64,000 nt of DNA from Gammaproteobacteria bacterium (lineage in GTDB: Bacteria; Pseudomonadota; Gammaproteobacteria; Chromatiales; Chromatiaceae). Below are positions 50,296 to 60,431 of this stretch, in pieces. The notes beneath the pieces are model-generated. The model worked only from the letters and a program-made list of their open reading frames with translations. It ran no database searches and was not told where the DNA came from. A program made the position numbers and the translations under genes. Every line of letters begins with the position of its first letter. Positions within the stretch are counted from its first letter, which is position 1. The DNA is taken from NCBI GenBank assembly GCA_020445405.1, contig JAGRGQ010000007.1, forward strand, positions 44,254-108,253. Direction: 5' to 3'.

Positions 50296-50985
50296 ATGGG
50301 TGAATTTATCGGCTTCCCCGAGCGATGCCTGGCTTTTCTAAGCGAGCTGAAGGCAAACAATTCAAGAGAATGGTTCAACCAACGGCAGGGTGATTTTGAA
50401 ACCTCGGTGCGCGAACCGTCCCTGGCGTTTATTTCCGCAGCAGCTCCGTTGCTGGGCAACCTCTCGCCCCACTTCCGTGCGATAGCGAAAAAAAGCGGGG
50501 GCTCCCTGATGCGTGTTCACCGCGACACCCGTTTTTCGAAAGACAAGACGCCGTACAAAACCAATATCGGGATTCAGTTCCGGCATGAGTCCGGAAAGGA
50601 TGTGCACGCCCCGGGATTTTATCTGCACATCGAGCCCGGAGGCTGTTTTATCGGCGCAGGCATCTGGCGGCCGGATTCAGCCGCATTGACAAAGATCAGG
50701 GACTTTCTGATCGACAATCCGGCGGCCTGGAAAAAAGCCAGGGCCTATGCTCCCTTTAAAAAACATTTCCGGCTGGAGGGCGATAAGCTGCAACGGCCGC
50801 CGCGCGGTTATCCGGGAGAGCATGAGCTGGTAGAGGATCTGAAGCGCAGGGACTTCATCGCCTGCCGCGGTTTCGATGACAGCGAGATCGGTCAAAAAGC
50901 TTTTTTAACCATGGTGATGGGCGGCTTCAGACAGTGCGATCCGTTCATGCGCTACCTTTGCACGGCGCTGGAAGTGCCTTACTAA
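50296..50985 (+). CDS. DUF2461 family protein
   Basis: Soluble 229-residue protein of the DUF2461 family, which occurs in bacteria and fungi and has no known function. The conserved parts are LAFLSELKANNSREWF near the start, RVHRDTRFSKDKTPYKTNIG (about 72-91), and HIEPGGCFIGAGIWRP. CGGGAGAGA precedes the ATG. Its last 41 bp overlap the 3' end of the convergent radical-SAM gene. Confidence 0.9.
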   Translation: MGEFIGFPERCLAFLSELKANNSREWFNQRQGDFETSVREPSLAFISAAAPLLGNLSPHFRAIAKKSGGSLMRVHRDTRFSKDKTPYKTNIGIQFRHESGKDVHAPGFYLHIEPGGCFIGAGIWRPDSAALTKIRDFLIDNPAAWKKARAYAPFKKHFRLEGDKLQRPPRGYPGEHELVEDLKRRDFIACRGFDDSEIGQKAFLTMVMGGFRQCDPFMRYLCTALEVPY

Positions 50986-52543
50986 AACCTGTCTCATCAT
51001 CCCCTGCGGCCGTGACGGTGGAAATGATAGCACTCTGGTTACGCAGCTGTCGGGAATTACCGCTGTTGCGGCTGCCGGATGCAGCTCTATTCCCGCCGGC
51101 ATACGCCTGCAGAAAACCGGGCAATCCCTTGATACCGGTGGTTGCGTAATCCCCGCCCAACAGTTGCACCGCGCGCTCCGGCTTGACATCCAGTTGCGTG
51201 ACCGCCCCCTGGTAAACCAGATCGAACAGCCGTTTGAGCTCGATGCGGTGGACCTGTCCCGTAGTGGCGTAGAGCCACTGACTCAGTTGCATGAAGCGTT
51301 TGAATGGAGACTCCCCCAGCAGCGCCGGCAGACTGTTTCGGAACCGTCCGGAATTTCCGATCAAATCCCAGTAACGCGCGAAACGGCTCAACTGCTGCAT
51401 CGAGGCAAAATCGATCAGGTCGTTACACAGGAGTTGGTAGGGCGGATCCGGATTGTAACGCATTCGGCAGTCAACGCTATGGTGTTCGATGGGGGTGCCG
51501 CGCAAGCGCTTGAGTATACCCACCTGGATCTCCTGCGGATTCAGCATCATCAATTGATCGAACCCCGCGGCGAAACTTTCGACGCTCTCCCCTGGCAGTC
51601 CCACGATCAAATCGGCGTGTATATGGGCTTTGGTCTCCCGCCGCAGCCAGTCAAGGTTCAGCACGGTTTTTCGATAATCCTGATTTCGACTGATCCGCTC
51701 CGCCACTTCCGGGTTGAAAGTCTGAACGCCGACTTCCAATTGCAGTGTGCCTGCGGGAAATTCGCGGAGTCTGGATTTCAGCGGATCAGGCAGCCGGTCC
51801 GGTATCACTTCGAAATGCAGAAACAGACCGGGCTCCATGCGTTCGAGAAAAAAGTCCAGGATGGCCAGACTCTGTTCCAGCTTAAGATTGAATGTCCGGT
51901 CGACAAACTTGAAGTGACGTGCGCCACGACGGAACAGCCGATCCATCTGTGCCAGAAACAGTCCGGTCTCGAATGACCGGGCGCTCCTGTCCAGCGCAGA
52001 CAGACAGAATTCACACTGGAACGGGCAGCCCCTCGATGCTTCCACGTAGATCAGCCGATTGGCGATATCCTCGTCACTGTAGAAGGGGTAAGGGGAAGCA
52101 AGGTGTCGCAGCAGCGGTGGATCGGAGTGGATTACCCTGTTCCCAGGCACTTCACCCGCCAGCAGCGACCCGCAGAGGCGTGGAAAAGTAAGATCGGCGG
52201 GGCCGGTGACCAGGAAGTCCGCTTCGTGCACGATGCGCTGCGCCTCCCACTCATGACTCACTTCAGGACCGCCGACCACCACGATGGTCTGCGGGCTGAT
52301 GGCTTTGATCAGCGAGACCAGCCGGGTGCTCTGCGTGCAGTTCCAGATATAGACGCCAAGGCCGATGACCGCAGGCGCGGCGGCCAGCAGCTGCTCGGCA
52401 ATGTCGATCTCCCTGCTCTCCAGGGTAAATTCACGGATCTCCGTCTGCGGTTGCAAATCCCCCATGTTGGCGAGCAGATAACGCAGCCCGAGACTGGCAT
52501 GCATGTGCCGGGCATTGATCGTGGCCAGAATAATCTTTTGCAT
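50945..52543 (-). CDS. B12-binding radical-SAM protein (DUF4080)
   Basis: A 532-residue enzyme with an N-terminal cobalamin-binding-like Rossmann domain (VIGLGVYIWNCT, VVVGGPEVSHE) and a radical-SAM domain with CPFQCEFC (about residues 174-181). The C-terminal DUF4080 region ends near 470. Members are thought to modify small molecules or peptides; the substrate is unknown. The last 50 or so residues are a low-complexity, Ser/Ala/Arg/Asn-rich tail that overlaps the DUF2461 gene in antisense. The tail includes a 19-bp stretch also found in a non-coding place (35624-35642), so it looks like a read-through extension. Confidence 0.85.
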   Translation of the reverse strand: MQKIILATINARHMHASLGLRYLLANMGDLQPQTEIREFTLESREIDIAEQLLAAAPAVIGLGVYIWNCTQSTRLVSLIKAISPQTIVVVGGPEVSHEWEAQRIVHEADFLVTGPADLTFPRLCGSLLAGEVPGNRVIHSDPPLLRHLASPYPFYSDEDIANRLIYVEASRGCPFQCEFCLSALDRSARSFETGLFLAQMDRLFRRGARHFKFVDRTFNLKLEQSLAILDFFLERMEPGLFLHFEVIPDRLPDPLKSRLREFPAGTLQLEVGVQTFNPEVAERISRNQDYRKTVLNLDWLRRETKAHIHADLIVGLPGESVESFAAGFDQLMMLNPQEIQVGILKRLRGTPIEHHSVDCRMRYNPDPPYQLLCNDLIDFASMQQLSRFARYWDLIGNSGRFRNSLPALLGESPFKRFMQLSQWLYATTGQVHRIELKRLFDLVYQGAVTQLDVKPERAVQLLGGDYATTGIKGLPGFLQAYAGGNRAASGSRNSGNSRQLRNQSAIISTVTAAGDDETGFSKALPAPCKGSA

Positions 52544-52640
52544 ATCGGCTCAACAAAAACGTCGGCTACTGCCGCAAAGCCTAAATGATGCCGTCATTTT
52601 ACGCCAATGAATGGCGTGGGTCCGGTGTTCGGGCTGGATC

Positions 52641-52958
52641 CTAGAGAAAGCCCAATCCAATAAAAATTGTGCCGGCGACAGCGAGAATAGCGGCGCCTTT
52701 CAGTGTGGCGCTGGAATCGTTACGGCTGGAATATCCAATAAAACCCTCGAAACGCTTGCGGGTAATCAGTGCAATCACGGATAGCATAAGCAGGAAACCG
52801 CCCGTATACAGGCTTATCTCTTTCAGCAGCCTGATCTTCTCCTGACTCAATCCATTTACGCCGCCGCTGATGGTTTCGAATTTATTGGCCATTAACGGGT
52901 CCACTGCCATGGTCCATAGCAACACGAGCAATACCAGATAAAAATAATGTTTTTTCAT
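52641..52958 (-). CDS. Small membrane protein of unknown function
   Basis: A 105-residue protein with a hydrophobic N-terminus (FYLVLLVLLWTMAV; it may act as a signal or anchor), a second segment (GGFLLMLSVIALIT, about 54-67) and a third (GAAILAVAGTIFIGLGFL) at the C-terminus. I do not recognise the family. It has no good ribosome-binding site. A 15-bp palindrome overlaps its ATG. Distance to the radical-SAM gene is 97 bp, same strand. Confidence 0.65.
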   Translation of the reverse strand: MKKHYFYLVLLVLLWTMAVDPLMANKFETISGGVNGLSQEKIRLLKEISLYTGGFLLMLSVIALITRKRFEGFIGYSSRNDSSATLKGAAILAVAGTIFIGLGFL

Positions 52959-52971
52959 AACGTTACGTTAT
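52957..52971. promoter_or_regulatory. 15-bp palindrome on a start codon
   Basis: ATAACGTtACGTTAT is a perfect 7-bp dyad around one central base, and its left end coincides with the ATG of the small membrane protein. It has the form of an operator. No candidate regulator is nearby. Confidence 0.5.
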
Positions 52972-53337
52972 ATTGGCCGCGACCGGAACCGTCACAATTT
53001 ATAGCGTGCGCTGCGTCCGGCACTTTAGGCAGAAACGGCAACCGATATTGACCCGGTTTCGCCAACGCTGATCGCGAGCCAACACGATCGATCGCGGCTA
53101 CAGGAATAAGCGTCGCGGCCGTACCGTGTATCGATGAAATTGTGGTGGAACCTAACGCAAAATCACCCGCGAACCGCGTTGCTGTCCGAACTGCATCCCT
53201 GTAAGGCTGCCGCACAGCACAGTACAGGATGCAGCGGCATGCGGCGCAACAGAACAGGGACGCTTTTCGGACGCAACCGCTTTGGGACCGGACGATTCCG
53301 GCGCGCAGGTAACACTTTGATCCCCGTGCTCCCTGCC
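52972..53337. other. Non-coding gap holding repeat copy B
   Basis: About 365 bp between lpxH and the small membrane protein gene. It contains a full dispersed-repeat copy at 53169-53276 and no gene. Confidence 0.55.
53169..53276 (+). repeat. Dispersed intergenic repeat, copy B
   Basis: A 108-bp counterpart of copy A (22844-22951, minus strand), with the same order of blocks: GCGAACCGCGTxGCTGTCCG, CTGxAAGGC, CGCxCAGC and ACAGGGA. Its 5' edge (53166-53182) is shared exactly, for 17 bp, with 57073-57089. Confidence 0.65.
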
Positions 53338-54060
53338 TCAAACAAAAACATAGCGACCGATAGCGTCACCGCGCACGCTGAGATAGCCCCCGGCATGATC
53401 CTGCCATTCGGGCAATACCAATCTGAGAGCCCCGGCACCGTCCAGTTCAAACCGATGGTTGGCCGGTCGATGGGTATGGCCATGTATCAGCAGCCCGGCC
53501 CCGGCATCGCGTAAATAGGCTTCCACCGTCGCTTGATTGGCATCCACGATATCGGCCGCTTTCAACGAAACCGCTTCACCGCTGCGTTTTCGGTAATCGG
53601 CTGCGATCGCGATACGCTCCGCTATGGTTTTGGAGAGAAACTCACCGATAAAGTCGGGATGGCGCAGCCGCAAACGCCACGCCTGGTAATCCCTGTCGTC
53701 ACTGCAGAGCAGATCGCCATGCATCAATAGTGCCCGGAAGCCGGCCAGCGGCAATACGTGCGTATCCGGCAGAAGAGAACAACCGGTGGCCCTGGCAAAA
53801 GCATCGCCTATCAGAAAATCGCGATTGCCGGAGATAAAAAAAAGCTGGCATCCGGAAGTGCTGAGATGCTTCATCGCCGCTACTATTTCCGGAATGGGCG
53901 GGCGCTTGTCGTCGTCACCGACCCAGGCATCGAAAAGATCCCCCAGAATAAAAAGGCTCGCCGCCTGTGCTGCTCGCTCACGCAGGAAGCGCAAAAACAG
54001 CCGGGTGGTGTCGGGCCGCTCCGGAGAGAGGTGCAGATCCGAAATAAACAGATACTCCAC
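53338..54060 (-). CDS. lpxH: UDP-2,3-diacylglucosamine hydrolase
   Basis: Lipid A biosynthesis pyrophosphatase, 240 residues, matching E. coli LpxH. Metallophosphoesterase motifs: DLHL (8-11), GDLFDAW (about 40-46), GNRDFL (about 78), and HGHTHRP (about 194). It starts at a GTG (54060) with GGAGC upstream. It lies downstream of ppiA-ppiB on the same strand, the arrangement common in gammaproteobacteria (cysS / ppiB-lpxH). Confidence 0.95.
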   Translation of the reverse strand: MEYLFISDLHLSPERPDTTRLFLRFLRERAAQAASLFILGDLFDAWVGDDDKRPPIPEIVAAMKHLSTSGCQLFFISGNRDFLIGDAFARATGCSLLPDTHVLPLAGFRALLMHGDLLCSDDRDYQAWRLRLRHPDFIGEFLSKTIAERIAIAADYRKRSGEAVSLKAADIVDANQATVEAYLRDAGAGLLIHGHTHRPANHRFELDGAGALRLVLPEWQDHAGGYLSVRGDAIGRYVFV

Positions 54061-54355
54061 TATTGCTCCGTCAGGCTGCTGTCTATGGAATCAGAGCCCC
54101 GCAGCAGGCGGCTCCGGGCGCATCGCTGGCACCGCCTGGTAACGACCGCCCCCCTCGCCGGGGACGGCGGCATTGCAGGTTCGTCGTTGGAAAGCTCCCC
54201 TGCTGCAAGGCGGTAAGCGACTGTCCGCATGCTCTGCTCCTTCGCTCTCAGCTATGGCTCGTTGCGGTTGCACCCCGGCACCCCAAAGGCACTTCCTGCG
54301 GAGCATCCAACCGCCCCCATCCCGCTGGTCCCGCCAATAGCAGCTTGGCGGACAA

Positions 54356-54847
54356 CTACTCGTCGTTGAGCATGGCCTTTTCGATGATCAGATCTTCCAC
54401 CGGAACATCCTGGTGACCCATGCGCGTAGTGGTGGCTGCCGACTTCAGCTTATCAACCACATCCATGCCGGCGGTCACCTTACCGAAAACGCAATACCCC
54501 CACCCGTCCTGTCCCGGATAGTCAAGAAATTTATTGTCCGCGACGTTGATGAAAAACTGTGAGCTGGCCGAGTGGGGATCCATGGTCCGGGCCATTGCAA
54601 TGGTGCCTTTCAGGTTGCTGAGGCCGTTTTTCGCCTCGTTCTCGATCGGGGCACGGGTGGGCTTCTCCTTCATGCCTGCCGCATATCCGCCGCCCTGTAT
54701 CATGAAGTTGCCGATTACCCGGTGGAATATGGTACCGTCGAAATGCCCCTCTTTGACATACTGAATAAAATTTTCAGTGGTCTTTGGCGCGTTCTCCGCA
54801 TCCAGTTCCAGGACGATGTCCCCGTGGTTGGTCTTGAGTGTGATCAT
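54356..54847 (-). CDS. ppiB: Cytosolic peptidyl-prolyl isomerase (cyclophilin)
   Basis: Cyclophilin of 163 residues with no signal peptide. The active-site motif [13 protein letters not shown] (about residues 41-53) carries the catalytic Arg, and the SQFFINV motif follows. It starts at 54847, 18 bp downstream of ppiA, with which it shares a promoter. The 295-bp gap to lpxH holds no gene I can identify. Confidence 0.95.
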   Translation of the reverse strand: MITLKTNHGDIVLELDAENAPKTTENFIQYVKEGHFDGTIFHRVIGNFMIQGGGYAAGMKEKPTRAPIENEAKNGLSNLKGTIAMARTMDPHSASSQFFINVADNKFLDYPGQDGWGYCVFGKVTAGMDVVDKLKSAATTTRMGHQDVPVEDLIIEKAMLNDE

Positions 54848-54865
54848 AGTAGTGGTATCCGTTTC

Positions 54866-55441
54866 CTATTTGCTGGTGGAAATCCGCTTCACGGATTCTA
54901 TCACGACCGCCTGCTCGGGCACGTTGGCCATGCCGTTTCGCGTGGTGGTGAACACATCGGCAATCTTGTCGACCGTCTCCATACCCGATGTAACCCGGCC
55001 AAACACCGCATAACCCCAACCATCGAAACTGGGATAATCGAGGTTTTTGTTGTCCGCATGGTTGATAAAAAACTGCGAAGTGGCCGAATGCGGCGCACTG
55101 GTACGCGCCATGGCGATGCTGCCACGAACATTCTTAAGACCGTTTTTGGCCTCATTCCTCAGTGCGTCATGGGTTGTTTTTCTCTCCAAATCCGCTGTGA
55201 AGCCGCCACCCTGGATCATGAATCCGTTGATGACGCGGTGAAACACGGTGCCGTTGTAAAAACCTTCGTCCACGTAGCGCAGAAAGTTCGCTACCGTCTC
55301 GGGCGCCCGGTCCGGGTCGAGCTCCAGCACGATTTCACCCAGGTTGGTGGTCATCGATACGGAAACAGGATCGGCTGCCACGCCGGTTGTCAGCCAGAGG
55401 GCGAATAACGCCGCTGTCAGGCGTTCAAGTATCTTTTTCAT
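54866..55441 (-). CDS. ppiA: Periplasmic peptidyl-prolyl isomerase (cyclophilin)
   Basis: 191 residues with a signal peptide ([23 protein letters not shown]). The cyclophilin domain keeps [14 protein letters not shown] and SQFFINH. Very similar to ppiB, so the pair reads as a tandem duplication of a cyclophilin gene of which one copy is exported. The ATG at 55441 is taken since it gives a clean signal peptide. Divergent from cysS. Confidence 0.93.
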   Translation of the reverse strand: MKKILERLTAALFALWLTTGVAADPVSVSMTTNLGEIVLELDPDRAPETVANFLRYVDEGFYNGTVFHRVINGFMIQGGGFTADLERKTTHDALRNEAKNGLKNVRGSIAMARTSAPHSATSQFFINHADNKNLDYPSFDGWGYAVFGRVTSGMETVDKIADVFTTTRNGMANVPEQAVVIESVKRISTSK

Positions 55442-55638
55442 ATGCGTCGTGTTCCGTGTCAAGGTCAATCGCTGTTCGGCAGCGGCCAATTTTCCGGGTC
55501 TGCCGCAGGGGCCTATCATACATGGGTTACAATTATCTGAGAAAGCCGGGCGTAAAGTGGTTTGTCCGCGTTGCCGTTTGGTTTACCATGCGCCGCGGGG
55601 TTGGCGCCGCGCCACAGTCAGCAATTTCCGGAGCCGTT

Positions 55639-57024
55639 ATGCTGAAGGTCTACAACGATCTCACCAACGAAAAAGAGAGATTCATCCCTCTGGAACAGGG
55701 CAAGGTCAGGATGTACGTCTGCGGCATGACCGTCTACGACCTGTGCCATCTGGGCCACGCCCGGGTGCTGGTGGTATTCGACGTTATCTGCCGCTATCTG
55801 CGGGCATCAGGATTCGATGTCACCTATATCCGCAACATTACCGACATCGACGACAAGATCATCAACCGCGCCAATGAGAACGCTGAGCCTTACGGCGAAT
55901 TGACGGAACGCTTCATCCAGGCGATGCATGAGGACGCCGCCGCGCTGGGCGTTCTGCCCCCCGATGCGGAACCCCGTGCCACCACGCATATCGATCAGAT
56001 CATCGCCATGGTGACGCGTCTGATAGAAAACGGGCACGCCTATGCGCTCGATAACGGCGACGTCTACTTTTCAGTAGCGAGTTTCCGCGGTTATGGCAGG
56101 CTTTCGGGCAAGTCGATCGAGGATCTGCGCGCCGGCGCCCGCGTGGAAGTTAACGATGCCAAGCGGGAACCGCTGGATTTCGTATTGTGGAAGGCGGCCA
56201 AACCGGGTGAGCCATCCTGGGCATCCCCGTGGGGCGAAGGGCGTCCCGGCTGGCATATCGAGTGCTCCGCAATGTCCACCTGCTGCCTGGGCGATACCCT
56301 GGACATTCATGGCGGCGGCGCCGACCTGACCTTTCCACACCACGAAAACGAGATAGCCCAATCCGAGGGTGCGACGGGAAAACCTTTCGTACGCTACTGG
56401 CTGCACAACGGTTTTGTCCGCATCAACGACGAAAAAATGTCCAAATCCCTGGGCAATTTTTTCACTGTCAGGGAGATTCTCAGGCACTACCAGGCCGAGG
56501 AGATCCGCTACTTCATCCTCAGCAGCCACTACCGCAGTCCGCTCAATTACGATGAGGAGCACCTGCAGAACGCTCGCGCGGCACTCACCCGCTTCTACAC
56601 CGCTCTGCGCGATTTGACGGCGGCTGACGGGAGCGGTGCAGAAGCGTACCTGGAGCGGTTCAACCTCGCCATGGATGACGATTTCAATACGCCGGAAGCT
56701 TTGGCGGTGCTATTCGACCTGACCAGGGAAATCAACCGTGTTCGCCGGAGCGATGACGGGCAGGCGGCAATCCTGGCAGCGGCATTGATCCGCATGGGCG
56801 CGGTTCTGGGAATTCTTCAGCAGGAGCCGGAAGATTATCTGCGCGGTTGTCCAATGGACCGGCAGGGGCTCAGCGACCAGGAGATCGATGCATTGATTCA
56901 GCAGCGGCTGGAAGCACGTGCCGCCCGTAATTGGGCGGAGGCGGACCGTATTCGCGACCAGCTCAAAGCGGGCGATGTTCTGCTCGAAGACGGTCCACAG
57001 GGCACCAGCTGGCGCCGGGTATAG
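55639..57024 (+). CDS. cysS: Cysteinyl-tRNA synthetase
   Basis: Class I synthetase of 461 residues. The zinc site includes Cys28 in YVCGMT, Cys in IECSAMS (about 210) and His in FPHHENE (about 235-239). The HIGH signature reads LGHAR and the KMSKS loop reads [10 protein letters not shown]. The ATG at 55639 has CGGAG upstream; longer in-frame extensions toward ppiA are not supported. Confidence 0.97.
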   Translation: MLKVYNDLTNEKERFIPLEQGKVRMYVCGMTVYDLCHLGHARVLVVFDVICRYLRASGFDVTYIRNITDIDDKIINRANENAEPYGELTERFIQAMHEDAAALGVLPPDAEPRATTHIDQIIAMVTRLIENGHAYALDNGDVYFSVASFRGYGRLSGKSIEDLRAGARVEVNDAKREPLDFVLWKAAKPGEPSWASPWGEGRPGWHIECSAMSTCCLGDTLDIHGGGADLTFPHHENEIAQSEGATGKPFVRYWLHNGFVRINDEKMSKSLGNFFTVREILRHYQAEEIRYFILSSHYRSPLNYDEEHLQNARAALTRFYTALRDLTAADGSGAEAYLERFNLAMDDDFNTPEALAVLFDLTREINRVRRSDDGQAAILAAALIRMGAVLGILQQEPEDYLRGCPMDRQGLSDQEIDALIQQRLEARAARNWAEADRIRDQLKAGDVLLEDGPQGTSWRRV

Positions 57025-57388
57025 TCATTCCCTGCGCGATCACCCGCCATTCCCAGCCCCCGCGCCCGGAATCCCGCGAACCGCGTTGCAGGTCGCTTAT
57101 GTGGCATCGGCTGCAGAGGATCGCGCGATGCATTCTCCAGTGTGAACTCCCCGTCGGTTAAAGCCGGCGACTTCTGCTTTCGGCTGAAAGCCGGATCGAT
57201 CCGCCGTTCGGCCGATTAACCCCCTCCCCCTCAGGGGCAGGGCTGGGGAGAGGAGGCTTTTACGACACCCTTCTGAGGGGGAAGGAATTCCTCTTTCTGC
57301 ATCGGCGTAAATTATTCTGAATCTCTTCTCCCTGCATCCTTATCCATCGCCCAAAGGCGAGGGGTTTACGGATCCCCGATCGGAAACT
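57025..57388. repeat. Repeat-rich non-coding gap after cysS
   Basis: Positions 57073-57089 repeat 17 bp of copy B. Further on, about 57219-57285 holds a C/G-rich pair of imperfect inverted blocks (CCCCTCAGGGG and CCTTCTGAGGGGGAAGG), the type of low-complexity intergenic repeat frequent in high-GC proteobacteria. No gene. Confidence 0.5.
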
Positions 57389-59362
57389 CTAAAACAGTCC
57401 CGCCTGGCGCTGATCGGTCAGCCAGAAGAAGCGGAACGGAGGCACCACCAGCTGATTGTTGAACATCGACGGCGACTCGCCGCTGGCCAGGTCCTGTATT
57501 TGGCCATACAGGAACTGGCCCCGGTTTCCCAGATTAGAGAGATCAAGATGCTGCGGCCGGGCATCGAAATTGCCAACGACCAGCACCGTTTCCGCGGGCC
57601 TTTCAGGGTGGCTGCGAAGAAAAACAAACAGATGTTCATTATCCACGGCCAACAGCTCCCTGTTGTTGAAATCGGCAAATGCCGGGATCGTTTTACGAAC
57701 CGCTATCAACTTCTTCAGCCCGTCAAAGATGCGGTTCTGTACCGAACCGTGCTCGTGGCGCATCTCCGCCTTCTCCCAATCGATGCGCGGCCGATGCATC
57801 CAGCGATTGTCGCGGGCCTTTTTCTCATCCTGCAGAAAGCTGCCGTCATTCAGGGTCCCGATCTCATCTCCATAATAGAGCAGTGGTATACCGCCGAATG
57901 ATAAAATCATGCTGTGCAGCAGAAGGATCAGTTTGACCGCTCGATCTATCGCCGCATCGTCCTGCGTCTCCAGCGCCGCCTCCAGTCCCACCAGCGATGC
58001 CAGGGAGCCGGATATGCGGGCATCCCCGGTTTTCAGATTGCTCCCGAAGGGCTGTCCTCTCGCATCTGAATCCTTGTATTTCCCGGTAAAATAGTCCAGC
58101 AGAAATCTGCGGTGCGCTATCGGTTCGTAGTTCACATGGTAAATATCCGCATTGTCGAAGCCCAGCCCGATGTCGTCGTGACAACGTACGTAGTTGAGCC
58201 AGGTGGCGCGATCCAGCTTGCTCGGCAGGCTGCGAATACCCTGACTGAGGAGTTTGGCGTTCTTGGTGGCAATCGCATCCCACAGCAGCGCCATGAATGT
58301 GGCGTTGTAGGCGATCTCGCACTCCTTGGCGATAACCGCATCCTCACCGAAATATTTGATGATCTCCAGCGGCGCGACAATGGCTTCTGCGATGAACAGC
58401 ACGCCCGGCGCGGTAACCTGGCAGCAATCCTTCATCAACTGCAGAATCAGATGCGCCTCCTGCAGATTCTGACAACTCGTGCCTATCTTTTTCCACAGGA
58501 ACGCGACCGCGTCCAGACGCACGATATCCGCGCCGCGGTTGGCCCAGAACAGGATCACGTCGACCATTTCGATGAACACGCCGGGATTATTGTAGTTGAG
58601 GTCCCATTGGTAACTGTTGAAGACCGTCATCACCCACTTCCCCATCTCTTCGTCCCAGGTAAAGTTTCCGGGCGAAGTTTCCGGAAAAATTTCCGGCATC
58701 GACTCTTCGAACATATCGGGGATATCGCGGTTGGGAAAGACGTAGTAATAGTCCTGATACTTCTGTTCGCCCGCGCGTGCTCTTTGGGCCCACTCATGTT
58801 CATCGGAGGTGTGGTTGACGACCACATCCAGCGCCAGCAGCATTTCCCGTTTGTGCATCGAATCGGCCAGCTGGTCGAGTTCATCAAGCGTGCCCACCCG
58901 CGGGTCGATATCGCGGAAATTGCTGACCGCATAGCCGCCGTCGCTGGCGCCCTTCGGACAGACCATCATCGGCATAATGTGAACCATATTGACACCCAGC
59001 TCCTGCAGGTAAGGGAGCCGCTTTTTCACACCGTCCAGGTTTCCGGCAAACCCATCGGCGTAGAGCGCCATGCCCACCCACTCCTGACTCAGAAACCAGT
59101 TGTGGCGCTGTTCGCGGTATTTGTCCACCTCTTCGCGTTCCGCTGAGCGTTTGATATAACGGCTGGCCATGACCTCGACCAGCGTCACCATCTGCTCCTT
59201 GAAGTCCTCGCGCTGGCCGTAAAGATAATGAAACAGCGAGTGGATGGCGAAGAAGTTGGCTCCGAGCCGGGTATAGAAATGGCGTAGATCGCTGCGTTGA
59301 ATCTCAGGTTTTAAGCGATCCAGTATTTCGTTCAAAAGGGAATGGGAGACCTGTTCGTACAT
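57389..59362 (-). CDS. Amylosucrase (GH13 sucrose glucosyltransferase)
   Basis: Transfers glucose from sucrose onto alpha-glucan and releases fructose. 657 residues, near the length of the Neisseria enzyme. Catalytic nucleophile Asp about 283 (DIVRLDAVAF), acid/base Glu about 326 (FIAEAIV), and the transition-state Asp in CHDDIG; the first two are near positions 286 and 328 of the Neisseria protein. The N-terminal helical domain (about 1-90) typical of amylosucrases is present. AGGAAG precedes the ATG. Last gene of the SPS-fructokinase-amylosucrase operon. Confidence 0.92.
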   Translation of the reverse strand: MYEQVSHSLLNEILDRLKPEIQRSDLRHFYTRLGANFFAIHSLFHYLYGQREDFKEQMVTLVEVMASRYIKRSAEREEVDKYREQRHNWFLSQEWVGMALYADGFAGNLDGVKKRLPYLQELGVNMVHIMPMMVCPKGASDGGYAVSNFRDIDPRVGTLDELDQLADSMHKREMLLALDVVVNHTSDEHEWAQRARAGEQKYQDYYYVFPNRDIPDMFEESMPEIFPETSPGNFTWDEEMGKWVMTVFNSYQWDLNYNNPGVFIEMVDVILFWANRGADIVRLDAVAFLWKKIGTSCQNLQEAHLILQLMKDCCQVTAPGVLFIAEAIVAPLEIIKYFGEDAVIAKECEIAYNATFMALLWDAIATKNAKLLSQGIRSLPSKLDRATWLNYVRCHDDIGLGFDNADIYHVNYEPIAHRRFLLDYFTGKYKDSDARGQPFGSNLKTGDARISGSLASLVGLEAALETQDDAAIDRAVKLILLLHSMILSFGGIPLLYYGDEIGTLNDGSFLQDEKKARDNRWMHRPRIDWEKAEMRHEHGSVQNRIFDGLKKLIAVRKTIPAFADFNNRELLAVDNEHLFVFLRSHPERPAETVLVVGNFDARPQHLDLSNLGNRGQFLYGQIQDLASGESPSMFNNQLVVPPFRFFWLTDQRQAGLF

Positions 59363-59406
59363 GTTTCACTCTTCCTGCCTGGGGAGAATCTATTCCAAAC
59401 GCAGTA

Positions 59407-60282
59407 TTACAGCCACTCTGCGAGCAGCGCATTATACAGCTCAGGATCGTCCAGTGTAGCTCCCCGCGATCCCACCAGCACAGCGGCAAAACGCTGCGCG
59501 CGCTCGATGATCAGACCATAGGGCCAGTCGCTGTGGAGTCCCAGGATGCAGACCGAGGCAAAAGCGTCGCCGGCGCCAACGGTGTCGACAACCCTGGTCT
59601 CGGCGGGAGGATTGGTTTCCAGCAGATTGCCCGCGCTGTCCAGGGACATCGCCCCCTTTTTTCCGCGGGTCACGACGAGCCAGCTCAAATCGTAACGCTC
59701 CAGCAGCCTTTCCGCTTTGGCCTCAAGCGTGGCCGGGCCATCGACCAGAATATCCAGCTCCGCATCATTGACTTTGACCCATTTTGCCTGCTCCAGCAGG
59801 TTCGTCGTCTGACTGAGATTCCACCAGGGTGGTCTCAGATTGACATCCATGAAAACGGGGGCCTGCTGACTCTGCAGCAAATGGTTCAACGCGGCCGCAG
59901 ACTCAGGGCTTCTCAGCGCAAGCGTTCCATGGTAAACGAGCGATGGGGTTATCCGCGGTATCGCACCCGCGTCGATATGATCGTAAGCCCTGTCTTCGAC
60001 AATATCGAAAGTGGGCTGTCCCGCCTGCAGTGTAACCCGCACTTCGCCGCTGGCGCGGTCCGGATCGAGTTGCAGACCGGCCGCGCTCATCCCCCATTGC
60101 AGCATGGTATCGCGAATCCGCCGCCCCATCGGATCATCGCCTACACGACTGATCAGCAGCGGCTTACAGCCAAAAGCCTGAAGATGCCAGGCAACGTTGA
60201 ACGGGGCACCGCCGAGAACACGGCTGCCGTCCTCGAAGCAATCGAACAGCACTTCGCCGAATATCGCTGGAAATTGGGTCAT
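59407..60282 (-). CDS. Fructokinase (PfkB family)
   Basis: Phosphorylates fructose, here probably the fructose released by amylosucrase or sucrose hydrolysis. 291 residues. The PfkB signature near the N-terminus is GGAPFNVAWHL, and the catalytic Asp is in DTVGAGDAF (about residues 236-244). The ATG at 60282 is chosen since AAAGG lies about ten bases upstream; a GTG at 60294 is also in frame. The gene lies 44 bp upstream of the amylosucrase gene. Confidence 0.9.
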   Translation of the reverse strand: MTQFPAIFGEVLFDCFEDGSRVLGGAPFNVAWHLQAFGCKPLLISRVGDDPMGRRIRDTMLQWGMSAAGLQLDPDRASGEVRVTLQAGQPTFDIVEDRAYDHIDAGAIPRITPSLVYHGTLALRSPESAAALNHLLQSQQAPVFMDVNLRPPWWNLSQTTNLLEQAKWVKVNDAELDILVDGPATLEAKAERLLERYDLSWLVVTRGKKGAMSLDSAGNLLETNPPAETRVVDTVGAGDAFASVCILGLHSDWPYGLIIERAQRFAAVLVGSRGATLDDPELYNALLAEWL

Positions 60283-60431
60283 CAAACTAGTCACCTTTCT
60301 CTGTTCGGGGAGTGATGGCAGATGCCAAAATTGACGCTGTCCACACAGAAGCAGTCACACTGGCGGAGTGGCACTGCGCCCGGCGATGCTGTCCGGCCGG
60401 AATCGACAGGGAACAACAAGCCGCTGGCAAC

